A stretch of DNA of 64,000 bases from Osedax fenrisi (Eukaryota > Annelida > Polychaeta > Sabellida > Siboglinidae): the NCBI GenBank assembly GCA_964019155.1, contig OZ025242.1, forward strand, positions 7,733,321 to 7,797,320, written 5' to 3'. Position 1 is the first letter of the stretch. Every line of letters starts with the position of its first letter. The position numbers and the translations under genes are program-made. Below are positions 24,232 through 34,913 of the stretch, one piece after another. The notes beneath the pieces are model-generated. The model searched no databases, was not told the origin of the DNA, and was given only the letters and a program-made list of their open reading frames with translations.

Positions 24232-24426
24232 TGTTATATGCGCTACGCTTGTTTTATATATCTAATATAGATGTTTAAGTACTGACTGTATTTCTAGAAG
24301 TGACTTGTTGAATTTAGGATATGACTTTTATCAAATCATTCATGCATATCAACAATGGAAACAGGAATGCATATGATACGCTACAGTGCACACACTTGTA
24401 TACTACTAATAATATACCTTACAACA
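24232..24426 (-). repeat. 5' LTR (195 bp, with internal deletion)
   Basis: Same TGTTATATGCG...TTACAACA ends. Relative to the 3' LTR it lacks 55 bp; the breakpoints share the 4-base microhomology ATAT. Two substitutions otherwise. Confidence 0.9.
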
Positions 24427-24429
24427 TAT

Positions 24430-24676
24430 ATATATATATAATCATATAAGTATACTAATATATAACCTAATAATCATTTATTAGAAAATATTGTTACTCT
24501 ATAATATAATAGGAATCCTATGCACTTCTCAACTCTTTGAAATTTCCCGAACAATATATATCGCATCAAAAACCCCGACTAGCACAGAATAGAGGTATGC
24601 TAATATAGAAAGATTTTACAGTATCAAGTGACCGCACATCATATCCATGTTAATACTCAAACATGTATATGTTATG

Positions 24677-24707
<31 letters not shown>

Positions 24708-26051
24708 TTATACGACAACAAATGTACATGTACATATACATGTACATATAAATATAGCTACATTACCACGCAGGATAGAGCATGAGTAGTGATGCATACA
24801 ACACTAATGCGTCTACAACTACTGCGTCTACATAGGTAGGATCATACCTTACTATTAGGTATACAACCGAAAACGATACGATCTAGCTATCGCGTTATCC
24901 AGATACTCCAATAATCGTGGCAAGATAATCAACTAATGAAGTACAATTAATACATTACATAAATGTCACCCCACACACTATATATAGTACACACTATATT
25001 TAGACTTATAAGGCTATAGCCTTATAAGTCTACAATCAAAATGACACGCGATACTGACGGAACAACATCACTGCTAAAGGTCATTATAAGAGACGAATGG
25101 CCCAAGGTAAACGACACCTCAACATTTTTTTCGACCATATTGGTCTTTTCGTTACAAACTCATAATCGTAAATAGGACTCTATACAATGATTTTCCGAAG
25201 GATAGATATGTCACTCTAATGAATTTGTGAAAGTAATGAAAAAGTGCCATTTGTACGTTATAAGTTATAAGTTATAAGTTATAACTTATAACATATAACG
25301 ATTTATTTTAATTCTATTTTTAGTTTATATTTGTTTACATGTCAATTTTAAAAATATATTATTATTAAAATAAAAAGTGATGTACATTTTAAATACAATA
25401 TATATTTAATTTGTAATGTTTGTTTTAAGAATATAACATTCCTTTATAATTAGAACCATTTTTCTTATAATATACAGCCATATTCGATAAATATTATAAA
25501 TAAATAGATTCATTTTCAATGTAAAATTTAACATATTTTATAATATTCTAAAGTATTATGTAACAATACTGCATAGATATAGAGTACCATAATGGTACTC
25601 TAAATCTATGCAATACTGTGACAATTCATTATAGAAATTATTTAAAATGATAGTATTTCCACCTATATTTCAAACTATTCACTATTAATACTTGTTTCAC
25701 TTTAAATAAATACAAGTGGCATATCTTTGCTTCATAAAACCACTACTCTATGTAAAGGACTCGCCACTCTAATTACAATGATTGTTATACCCATAAAGAA
25801 CGATGCCACTTCGTTCTCTATGGGTATACCCATTATCCTCCGCAAAATACACACATCCCGCCTTGAAATCTCAAAAATACTTCTATCCGCTAAATATTGG
25901 AGATATAAGATACACCAAGACATCGACAATTACGTCAATAACTGTTAAGAATGTCAGCACCGTGCCAGAGCAGCCTATGAACCTCCTCCAACACATAGAT
26001 ACATCTACACCCATCATTGGAAAACGCACGGTGCCTTTCTTTCACCTGGAT

Positions 26052-26092
<41 letters not shown>

Positions 26093-26412
26093 CCGTAAAC
26101 TACTTCACTAAATACCCTATCAACCAAAATCCTACATTCAAATAGTCAATCGACTATTACTCACGTGAAAGAAGTATTTTCTTAATTATCTATAAGATTA
26201 TCTATTATCTATTATGTTGCCAATATATAACAAAACCCCTACAATATATGGCCTACATAACTAACAACCACAAATATGACTACAAACGATACACCACATA
26301 TCTACTACGACATTACCGATCATACACGAGTTATACACAAGTGTAACACAACCACGATGTAACACTAGAATAATATGCAACCAACTTGATTTTCCCGGAC
26401 TTTCACTATAAC

Positions 26413-26444
<32 letters not shown>

Positions 26445-26909
26445 TGTTTATATATGTTATATAATTATATGTTTATATATAATTATAAATTTCTATATAT
26501 ATAACCAGTAATTCAATAAACTGTTGATCTATATATCTATCTATCTATATGTCTATATAGTATAATATATAGTATATAACTATCCTATAGGATATAATCT
26601 ATTCCCTCTGCTCTTTTCACATATATCACACCCTATCTATTCTATCGAAAGGAGAGAGGACGTTATACATATTCATATGAATGAACTGGCTCATGTTGTG
26701 TATTATACGCAATCATAGTATTGTTAGCCTTAACTCACGCATGACCATTACTATACATATATGGGTGTACCTATAGGGTCATATCAACACCTCCTATAAC
26801 ATATAGAGGTCACAGGGGGTATTGGACAAATAGTATCACTGACACGCATTCGAATGTTATATGCAATACATATAGGATATGCTACAACATTCCTCGCTTA
26901 TGTCTTCAT

Positions 26910-26910
<1 letters not shown>
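24430..26910. other. AT-rich, palindrome-rich sequence, no gene seen
   Basis: Contains (AT)n runs (24676-24702, 26056-26089, about 26405-26440) and three inverted repeats: a perfect 32-bp palindrome at 25001-25032, a 41-bp one with a 1-nt centre and one mismatch at 25571-25611, and one with about 18-bp arms at 25786-25828. Short ORFs around 25727-26111 run through the last hairpin and have no recognisable motif. Confidence 0.5.
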
Positions 26911-26961
<51 letters not shown>

Positions 26962-26965
<4 letters not shown>

Positions 26966-27230
26966 AAGTTGTGTATATATAGAGTAAAACGTCAAGGTTT
27001 ATGTACGTTTATTAGGTGACTTATTCTTCAAGTGATATATATATATATAGCGGATGTCCGCTATATATAAGCAGCCGTCACGATATATAAGACGGCCACA
27101 CACAATGTGCGTGCGCGATACCAGGCATTAAGCGTAGGCGCTAGTATCACGTTGATAGACAATATATAATACAATAATAGGTAACATATGTATAATGTAT
27201 TTATATGACAATGTATGACAATATAAAACA
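26962..27230 (-). repeat. 3' LTR of the compact element
   Basis: Shares long blocks with 28188-28462, for example cgataccaggcattaagcgt and tagtatcacgttgatagaca. Divergence is clearly higher than between the gypsy LTRs, so it is an older insertion. Confidence 0.85.
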
Positions 27231-27395
27231 TCCCCTCTTCTCCCATTGGACATCGAAGAGGGGGAATATTATGGGTGGTCGTTTGATATGCTATGCTTTG
27301 GTAGTTATGGGGGGGTGGCCATTCCCTCTTCTCACGTATGGAAGAAGGTGGCCATGGGAATGGCAATACATGCGTTGTGTATGGCGGTGATGGTT

Positions 27396-27956
27396 TTACG
27401 GATGTTGGGGGTGATAGTGCACCCTCATGAGGGGGTGATGGATATCGTGGGTGAGGTCGAGAGGGTCACGGGTGTCGAGGGTGACGTCGAGGACATAACG
27501 GGTGTAGTGTGCAATTGCGAAAGCGTACCGGATGTAGTAGGCGATGGCTGGGGCGTCACGGAGGTCGTGGGTGATGGCGAGTGAGTACCGGATGTCATTG
27601 GAGATGACTGGGGCGTCACGGAGGTCATAGGTGATGGTGAGGGAGTACCGGATGTCATGGAATATGACTGGGGAATCACGGAGGTCGTAGGTGATGGCGA
27701 GGGAGTACCGGATGTCATGGGAGATGGCTGGGGCGTCACGGAGGTCGTGGGTGACGGCGAGGGAGTACCGGATGTCATGGGAGATGGCTGGGGCGTCACG
27801 GAGGTCATGGGTGATGGCGAGGGAGTACCGGATGTAGTAGGCGATGGCTGGGGCGTCACGGAGGTCATGGGTGGTAAAGATGTTCAACAACTTTTTCAGC
27901 TCGTCTAGCAGATCTACGTTGTGCCAATCGAAGGAAGGAGGTGGTTTAGGGTTCAT
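27396..27956 (-). CDS. ORF with gag-like N-terminus and 20-residue repeats
   Basis: 186 residues from ATG at 27956. The first ~29 residues (MNPKPPPSFDW, then an amphipathic LLDELKKLLNIF) resemble the KPP..FDW...L..E.KK start of many Ty3/gypsy Gag proteins. After that the protein is tandem units THDLRDAPAIS-HDIRYSLAI, 20 residues each, ending in diverged units. The gag-pol body appears replaced by the repeat. Whether the ORF is translated is unknown. Two other frames are also open across the repeat (PSPMTSVTPQ-type on minus; GVPDVMGDGWGVTEV on plus), a consequence of the 60-bp period. Confidence 0.6.
   Translation of the reverse strand: MNPKPPPSFDWHNVDLLDELKKLLNIFTTHDLRDAPAIAYYIRYSLAITHDLRDAPAISHDIRYSLAVTHDLRDAPAISHDIRYSLAITYDLRDSPVIFHDIRYSLTITYDLRDAPVISNDIRYSLAITHDLRDAPAIAYYIRYAFAIAHYTRYVLDVTLDTRDPLDLTHDIHHPLMRVHYHPQHP
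27436..27880. repeat. 60-bp tandem repeat inside the compact LTR element
   Basis: About six good copies at exact 60-bp spacing (taccggatgt at 27526, 27586, 27646 and so on to 27826), each made of two diverged 30-bp halves; further degraded copies extend to about 27436. Confidence 0.95.
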
Positions 27957-28187
27957 GATTGTTTATAGACGTATATTCGTATTATTAAATAACGTGGGGA
28001 TAGACGGTTCTTGAAGTGCTCTCGCGGGTTGAAGTTGCATGAAGGTATACGTTGTACGTGGGGGGGGACGGTTCTTGAAGTGCTCTAGCTGGTTGTCAGG
28101 AAGGTATTGTATGGCGTAGAATGTTTATTGACGTGTTGTTGATTGGCAGGGTGTAGAGGGGTGTTTTATCTTACACAACTGCCACTG

Positions 28188-28462
28188 TGTTAAGTTATAT
28201 ATATATAGAGTAAAGCATCAAGGCTTATGTACGTAGGGTACTTATTCGTCAAGTGATATACATATCGGCGGTCCGCTATATATAAGCAGCCGTCTGCTCG
28301 TGGGGAGGTCATGCAAGACGGTCACACAGGAATGTGCGTGCACGATACCAGGCATTAGGCGTACGTGCGCTAGTATCACGTTGATAGACAATATATAATA
28401 CAATAATAGATAGCATACGTACATTGTCATACGTATATTAAAATGTATGACAATATATAACA
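28188..28462 (-). repeat. 5' LTR of the compact element
   Basis: Partner of 26962-27230, same TG...CA ends and internal order; contains ctatatataag, a possible TATA-like segment. Confidence 0.85.
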
Positions 28463-28469
28463 TATATAT

Positions 28470-28770
28470 ATATATATAGCGCCAAGATACAACCCACTAT
28501 TTACATCATACAATCTGTAATCGTTTTAATTAAGTTATAAGGTTAATAGTATAATCTTCTTCGATATATATATATATGGGTGGAGAGAGAAAAATTAGAA
28601 TTAAACGAAATATGTTGACATAACCTATGACTTAGATACATCCAGTAATACTTGAATGTAATTGTGAACATATTTGCAATGTGAGTTGATTCAATACATT
28701 TATAAGATCGGATGACTCATTAGTTATGAATCATAACTTATGATACCTTTATTACATGTTGAACAGTTAG
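28470..28770. other. AT-rich sequence, no gene seen
   Basis: Short (AT)n at 28463-28478 and 28566-28577; nothing else. Confidence 0.4.
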
Positions 28771-28774
28771 TTAC

Positions 28775-29525
28775 AGGTTCCTCAGATGGCGTCATTAGTA
28801 AAGCAAGTAAACTTGGCATGCAAATAAACCCAATTAAGACCAGCGATGATAAATAATAATATCTACCATCCATAATGAACACATTGAAACCGTAAACCTC
28901 TACAAATATTTAGGCTCCATAATTAATGAATAAGGTTTCAGAAAATAAATACTAGCTAGAGCAGCTCAATCAATCCAAGTCGGCAAAAAGTTTTAAAAAA
29001 TATGGAGCGATAGACACATTAGAATGTGTTATAAGCTCAGGCTTATACATTCTATAATAACTTCAATTTGTATATACGTGTGCGAAATTTGGACTCTAAC
29101 GGCTGAACTCAAAATTAGAATAACAATATTTGAAACAGGGATATTTCGGAAATTACTTATAGATTTAGTTACTTATAGAGACAGAATAACCAGTGAAGAA
29201 ATCAAAAACAGAATATCGCAAGCGGGACATTACACTATATATTAACTATCGCCAAACGACCTAATGTAATATGGTATGGTCATGTAAAACGCTCTCAGGA
29301 CTCGCCAAAATCATTCTTTAAAATCATTTTTATTCTACAGAGAAATGTAGGAGGAAGGAAAGATACGTTGTGGTCGGCCTTGAAAATGTGAATTGACAAC
29401 ATCAAAGAATGGACTACCAATAGTCTTGGAGAAATCCAATTACTGGCACATGAGAAAAGAATGGATAAGATTTGTGTTAAAATTGACGTGACCTCACGGC
29501 CAATCAATGTAAGAGACCAAGGTAA
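28775..29525 (+). mobile_element. RTE-like LINE, reverse transcriptase C-terminal remnant
   Basis: Translation in changing frames gives SKLGMQINPIKT, NLYKYLGSIIN, KKF-KIWSDRHIRMCYKL, CEIWTLTAELKIRI, DRITSEEIKNRIS, IWYGHVKRS and DNIKEWTTNSLGEI. This order is characteristic of RTE/BovB-like polyproteins (KYLGS, WTLT, WYGHV.R, DNIKEWTG). Multiple stops and frameshifts. Confidence 0.7.
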
Positions 29526-29696
29526 ATATAATTATTTATATATATATATATATATATATATTAATTATTAATCAAACTAACTTCACATATACCTAATATA
29601 AATCAATTCCTAGAATATTTAATAAAAGAAAATATTACTTTTTAAAATATAAACTATTTTTTATATAATTTGAATAATGATCTTACTATTTTTCAT

Positions 29697-29900
29697 ATTG
29701 AATTGAATTGAAAGTTTATTTAAACACTTAAATAAAATATAAATGATTTATCAAAAGTGTGTATATATATATATAGAATACAAATAATAGAAGTAGGTAA
29801 AACAATAAATATCATTAATAATAATAAAATAAGATAGAATAACCATAAGGAACTTAATAAATAAATAAATTATAAACAATATTATTAAGTATTTGCGTCC
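29697..29900 (-). mobile_element. LINE 3'-end fragment
   Basis: Begins ttgaattgaattgaaag and continues tttatttaaacacttaaata, aatgatttatcaaaagtgtg as at 17963-18110; same family as the fragments at 12836 and 17963. Truncated before the coding part. Confidence 0.75.
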
Positions 29901-29904
29901 ACGT

Positions 29905-30244
29905 GGATATTAAAAATAATTCTATAATAGTGCATGTTCGATCACAGAAGAAAGAGAAATATAATAATTATAAAAATATAATAGTTATAAAAATATAAAA
30001 TTTAATATAAATTAAGGGTATATAATGTTCCATGTTTGTTAATATGAATATAGTTATACATATGATTAGTTCCCTGATATGATATAATAAACAAATATAT
30101 TATTTAATAACAAAATATACATTCACATATAAAATAGTTATATGGGCGTTTATTTATGTTTATTAAGGTATATATTGGCAACTTTTACATATGTCATTTT
30201 ATATTAATTAAGAATAATGAGATCAATAAAACTATGTTACATTT
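29905..30244 (-). other. Probable 3' UTR side of the zinc-finger gene
   Basis: AT-rich. TTTATT at 30149-30154 is AATAAA on the minus strand, about 90 bp after the zinc-finger stop codon, and is a plausible poly(A) signal. Confidence 0.5.
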
Positions 30245-31068
30245 TTAATGCTTCTTACATGGACGCTTTCGATTAGTGTGTCTATTAAAATGACCTAGAT
30301 CACTAGTGCTATATGAGCAACTATTACATTTGAAAGGCATCTCATTTGTATGCATTAGAAGATGTCTATTAAGATGCCATGATTGCTTACAACTATATTC
30401 GCAAATATCACATTTGAAAGGCTTCTCACTTGTATGTACTAGCTTATGTCTAACAAGATGGCATGATCGTTTACAGCTATATGGGCACACGTTACATTTG
30501 TAAGGTTTCTCATATTGGTGTATTTGTTGATGTCTAATAAGAGCACATGATTGCGCGCAACTATATTCGCAAATGTTACATTTGTAAGGCTTCTCACGTG
30601 TGTGTATTCGCATATGTGTATTAAGATCATATGAATGATTACAACGATATGTGCAAATGTTACATTTGTACGGCTTCTCACCGTCATGTTTCATTTTATG
30701 TGCATTAAGATAGAATGGTGTTTTACCAACATACGGACACATATTACATTTATAAGGGTGATCAAGTTTATGTGTTTGCCTATGTATATTAAGCATATCT
30801 GATGTAGTACAAAAGTATGAACATATATCACATGTATATGTCATTAAGTCATTATTTGTAACAACATATTTATCCTCGTGGTCTCTAGCATAATGCCTTC
30901 GCATAGATGAACGCAACATACATGTATATGTACAGTAATTACACACGAATACTTTAGGGTAGGCATACTTATCATCATTGCCTGAATTATAATGTAAGCT
31001 TTTTCTATGCATCATTAAGTATTTTTCTGATGCGAATATCGATGTACACATATCACATTTAACTTTGT
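30245..31068 (-). CDS. C2H2 zinc-finger protein, terminal exon with nine fingers
   Basis: Minus strand, open from acceptor tttgaatttag (exon from 31068) to TAA at 30247-30245, about 273 residues. Nine C2H2 modules in a row: CDMCTSIF, CNYCTYTC, CDICSYFC, CNMCPYVG, CNICTYRC, CNICEYSC, CNVCPYSC, CDICEYSC, CNSCSYST, each with HX3-5H. Linkers REKPYKC and SEKPFKC are the canonical TGEKP type, so DNA binding is likely. The last finger has an atypical HTNRKRPCKKH end. The recurring C..C.Y pattern resembles REST/Hunchback-style fingers, but orthology cannot be set. There is no in-frame ATG at the exon start (the frame upstream begins TTG), so the start lies in an unseen upstream exon. Confidence 0.85.
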
Positions 31069-31089
31069 CTAAATTCAAAGAATATTAAT

Positions 31090-31800
31090 TAGTTTAATAT
31101 TTGATAATAATACTATATTTAAGCTATATATTATTATTAATCATATTTAAATAATTATTCATGAACATTGGATTTTTAATATACTATTAAATATTTTATA
31201 ATTCCCTATATTTATTTATTAGTTATTATGATTAGTAGAGATTATTATCAATTATTTAATTATATTTAATCAAATATTGTACGAACCACTATCATATTCC
31301 TGTGAATTCATAATTGGTCTCTCAATTTCTGATAAATAGAGTGATAAATTAATATATTAATTAAATTATTAAATTATTGATGTAATGATTTAATAAGATA
31401 TATATATATATATAGGGGGATCTGAGAGGTAGCAATAAAATAATATAAAATTGAGAAAATGTGCGCGTATCATGGCTATTACATTTCAGTGAACGTGATG
31501 ACTTGTATTTGTCAATATTAATTCATTCACATTCACAATATAATATAGGAGTATATACATACATATATTATCATTAATATATATTTCTATTATATAACTT
31601 CATAACGATAAATATAAAATTAATTGAATGCAATAGTGTATAGATAATAACTTTACATATGTCATTATTATATATATATATATGGTAATTAATATTTTTA
31701 GTTTGAGTTGGTTTCACTGGTTTGGTTTGGTTTGTATTTGTTTATTTTTGATATTATGAAGTTTTTTAGATTTTGTTATTGATATTTCAAGAACTATACC
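31090..31800. other. AT-rich sequence, no gene seen
   Basis: Should contain the upstream intron of the zinc-finger gene. No upstream exon recognised. Contains a tttggtttggtttg run near 31720-31735. Confidence 0.4.
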
Positions 31801-32087
31801 ACACTTATAAAAAATAACGTACAAAATGATCTCTAATAACGTACAAAGCTTGTCCCCTCAGTGTACCTTATAACATACAAATGACTTTTTTATTTCAAAT
31901 GAACTTTGTACGTTATTACAATATGCTGGCTTTGTACGTTATTATAAAAATGATTTGTACGTTATTTAAAAAATATTTTGAACTTTATTGCAATACCGTA
32001 TTGTAAGTTATTTAAAGATAGTTTTTGACGTTATTATAAGATCATATTGTACGTTATTTAAAGACTGTTTTGAACGTTATACATCAT

Positions 32088-32165
32088 GCCTCCGACTGGA
32101 TTCGGACGAGCGACCTAGGTGTCAGGAACCCAACGCTTTGTCGATCGGGCTAAAGCGCCATTCGA
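32088..32165 (-). repeat. tRNA-like segment
   Basis: On the minus strand it starts ggcgctttagcccgatcgac (A-box-like TAGCCCGATCGA) and has gtccgaatccagtcgg, close to a B box (GTTCGAATCC) with one difference, at tRNA-like spacing. Stem pairing is imperfect, so a tRNA-derived SINE head or pseudogene is more likely than a functional tRNA. Confidence 0.5.
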
Positions 32166-32529
32166 TATAAGTTTTGTAAACGCGCATCTATTGTATCGAA
32201 TTTACGTATAATTTCAAAATAATTATACGATACTATATAGATAATTCCGTTATTGAGTAATACGCGTCATATGGATGTATACATGTCACCAGTAGCCAGT
32301 ATAAGCTGGATATATTATTAAACGTTACCATTTAAATCTTAACATATAAACATATCAGTTGTTATGTTATAATATATATAAATATATATTATTAAATATA
32401 TTATATGAATTTATATACCAATATATGTGGTATATACCCGTAATGTTATTTGTATGTATAATAACTATGTATATTTATAAAATAACATACCATATGATAT
32501 GTTAATATTGAGATTAAGAGTCTTAATCA

Positions 32530-32624
32530 TTACTGTTAACGTGTTAATATATATATATATATATATATATATACGTATACGTTTTTGTGTATGTGAGTTG
32601 GCTTATGATGTATACTTTACTAAT

Positions 32625-32655
<31 letters not shown>
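32530..32655. repeat. (AT)n arrays
   Basis: Two TA runs (about 32548-32572 and 32628-32651) inside the foldback-like element. Confidence 0.85.
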
Positions 32656-32656
<1 letters not shown>

Positions 32657-32906
32657 CGAGTATATATTTATTACCCCTTAACATACAAAGAACGTATAGA
32701 ATTCATTTATATTGAATAATAAAATATATATGTATATACATATAAACAGTATACAATAATAACGTACAAGATATAAATCAGTATGTTTATAGACTTATTA
32801 TTATAATAATAACGTACAAAGTTAGATATTACGTGTTTAAACGTGTTTTGTACGTTATTTTTGAGTTTGTACGTTATTTCAAGATGGTTCTGTACGTTAT
32901 TTTTTA

Positions 32907-33620
32907 ACAGTGCAAGCTCAAGTACTGTTACATAGAGTTGAAATAGAAGCTGGAATAATAGGTCTAACGCTAAACACTAGGAAAACAGAATTTATCGGAT
33001 ATAACCTTCAACAATCCCCATTCATTAAAACAATAAAACAAGTATCCAATTACAAATATCTAGGAGCATGGATTGCAAGCTCTGAAAAAAACTTTGTAAT
33101 CAGAAAGGTTATCACATAATGAAACGCATATGGACATCTAATATAAGGGACAAGTTTAAGATCCGGGCCTTTAAAGCTACTGTTGAGACCGTTCTACTAT
33201 ATGGTAGTCAATTCTGGACCATACCAGACCAGTACGCTGAGAAAATGGATAGATGGATACTATGCTTACTACGTATGGATCAAATTATACCCTGCAAACC
33301 CAGCAACGAAAAACTATATAATGGATCACCGAAAGCAACAGATAAAATCTCTAAGGAATGTCAAAAGAATGTTAAATCTGGCCGGAAATTGTATATGTCA
33401 CAAAGAAGAAATGGCCCATAACCTAATTCTATGGACACCAACATGAGGACAAATAAGAAGTGGTCATCAACAGTTAACGTTTATAGAGGCTCAAAATCTT
33501 CAGACTGGCTTTGAAGATATCGATGAAATACGAGCTATGATGATGAATCGTGGTGAATGGAAGATACTGTCAAAATTGGGTCGAGTGTTTGACGAAAGTA
33601 AAGTAAGTTATGAAGTTAAC
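32907..33620 (+). mobile_element. LINE, reverse transcriptase thumb and C-terminal remnant
   Basis: Coding phrases in order: LLHRVEIEAGIIGLTLNTRK, SNYKYLGAWIASSEKNFVIR, KRIWTSNIRDKFKIRAFKAT, VETVLLYGSQFWTI, then, in another frame, NLILWTP, and finally EIRAMMMNRGEWK. They match the region after the RT catalytic core of a non-LTR polyprotein (KYLG.WI.S, K..KIR.F.A..E..LLYG...WT). Two or more frameshifts. Confidence 0.7.
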
Positions 33621-34357
33621 ATTTTAATCAATATACTGTGAAAATAATGTTTACATAAACAGTCTTTCAAAATAAGCATTCTGTTATAAATATCTGATGA
33701 CACCCCATATTCGCGACATGTAGGATTATGCATGACCACCTCTATATAATCAGAGTTTCTATATAAAGACACTCATTAGTGATGGCTCCGAGTCGAGTAT
33801 TTATCGAGCGGTTTCGAGTACTCGGATATTGAGCGGGTATCGAGTGGCTTGAATGTTAGAGTAGCGAGTACGAGTAGGTTTAGAGTATTTGTATATGGAA
33901 TCCGAGTAATGGAAGTAAAGTTGCATTACTCGATATAATTATATTATCAATTATATAAAACAAAATATTAATTTAAATTTATTTCAAATATTTATAATCT
34001 GCGTGACCCTTATAACCTTAGTAGTTACTATAGATTAATAGTTTACCCTAAGCGATGACACTACGCAATATTTGAGAATATGTGTTTTGATTGACAGATT
34101 GACTGGCCGCCATTCGAGCAGATAAATTAGCGTATATACACGTATTAATGCATACAGTTAATAGATAAAGAATAGAATATACATTCATATACAAGATTAC
34201 TAACTCGTTATGTTTGACCACATACAAACACATATAATATATGTGATATATATATATATAATAATTCTATTAATTTCAATTAATTATATTATATCATACT
34301 TAGTATGATACTATATAATAAATAACAAACTAGTATACAATGTAACATTGAATGTGG

Positions 34358-34378
<21 letters not shown>

Positions 34379-34438
<60 letters not shown>
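34379..34438. repeat. (AT)n array
   Basis: About 60 bp of TA repeats directly beside the minisatellite. Confidence 0.95.
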
Positions 34439-34440
<2 letters not shown>

Positions 34441-34913
34441 CTACACTAGAGGTGCCTATATACTACACTAGAAGTGCCTATAGGCTATAATAGAGGTGCC
34501 TACATGCTACACTAGAGGTGCCCATATGCTACACTAGAGATGCCTATATGCTACACTAGAGGTGCCTATATTCTACACTAGAGGTGCCTATAGGCTACAG
34601 TAGAGGTGCCTATATACTATATTAAAGGTGCCTATATGCTAGATGTACCTATATGCTACACTAGAGGTGCCTATATGCTACACTAGAGATGCCTATAGGC
34701 TACACTAGAGGTGCCTATAGGCTACAGTAGAGGTGCCTATATACTATATTAAAGGTGCCTATATGCTAGATGTACCTATATGCTATACTAGAGGTACCTA
34801 TATGATACACTAGAGGTGCCTATATGCTACAATAGAGGTGCCTATATGCTACACTAGAGGTGCCCATATGCTACACTAGAGATGCCTATATGCTATACTA
34901 GAGGTGCCTATAT
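34437..34913. repeat. 22-bp minisatellite with higher-order duplication
   Basis: About 21 copies of tgctacactagaggtgccta-ta with substitutions. A block containing ggctacagtagaggtgcc followed by a shortened unit (gctagatgtacc) occurs twice, 127 bp apart (34593 and 34720), showing later duplication of several units together. Confidence 0.95.

Larger units (their letters stand above)
19890..24426 (-). mobile_element. Ty3/gypsy-type LTR retrotransposon, young but broken
   Basis: 4.5-kb element on the minus strand: LTR, primer-binding site, gag with zinc knuckle, aspartic protease, reverse transcriptase, RNase H, integrase, purine tract, LTR. The RT-RNase H-integrase order is the Ty3/gypsy order. 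It is inserted in an (AT)n array, flanked by TATA on both sides (19886-19889, 24427-24430). Over their shared length the two LTRs differ at about two positions plus one 55-bp deletion, so the insertion is recent. Defects: a homopolymer frameshift in gag and a 14-bp frame-changing direct repeat at the protease-RT junction. The protease-RT spacer is also far shorter than usual. Confidence 0.95.
26962..28462 (-). mobile_element. Compact non-autonomous LTR retrotransposon (TRIM-like, 1.5 kb)
   Basis: Two direct repeats of about 270 bp (26962-27230 and 28188-28462) start TGTTAAG and end ACA. The same 5-bp duplication, TATAT, flanks the element (26957-26961, 28463-28467) in an (AT)n array. On the minus strand a purine tract GGGAGAAGAGGGGA (27244-27231) directly abuts the 3' LTR, and TGGCAGTTG starts 3 nt after the 5' LTR as primer-binding site. 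Only 957 bp lie between: one ORF with a gag-like start and a 60-bp tandem repeat. No protease, RT or integrase, so it must rely on another element. Confidence 0.85.
31806..32906. mobile_element. Foldback-like element built from TACGTTATT repeats
   Basis: The left end (31806-32075) and right end (32756-32904) both hold tandem copies of AATAACGTACAA and its reverse complement TTGTACGTTATT, at irregular spacing of about 20-30 bp, ten or more in total. The outermost segments are inverted relative to each other (left taaaaaataacgtacaaaat; right rc taaaaaataacgtacagaac). This is the pattern of foldback transposons. No clear target duplication seen. Confidence 0.5.

Noticed and set aside
27657..27908. 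Plus-strand GVPDVMGDGWGVTEV repeat ORF
   Set aside because: Open because of the 60-bp period. Strand chosen from LTR, purine tract and the gag-like start on the minus strand.
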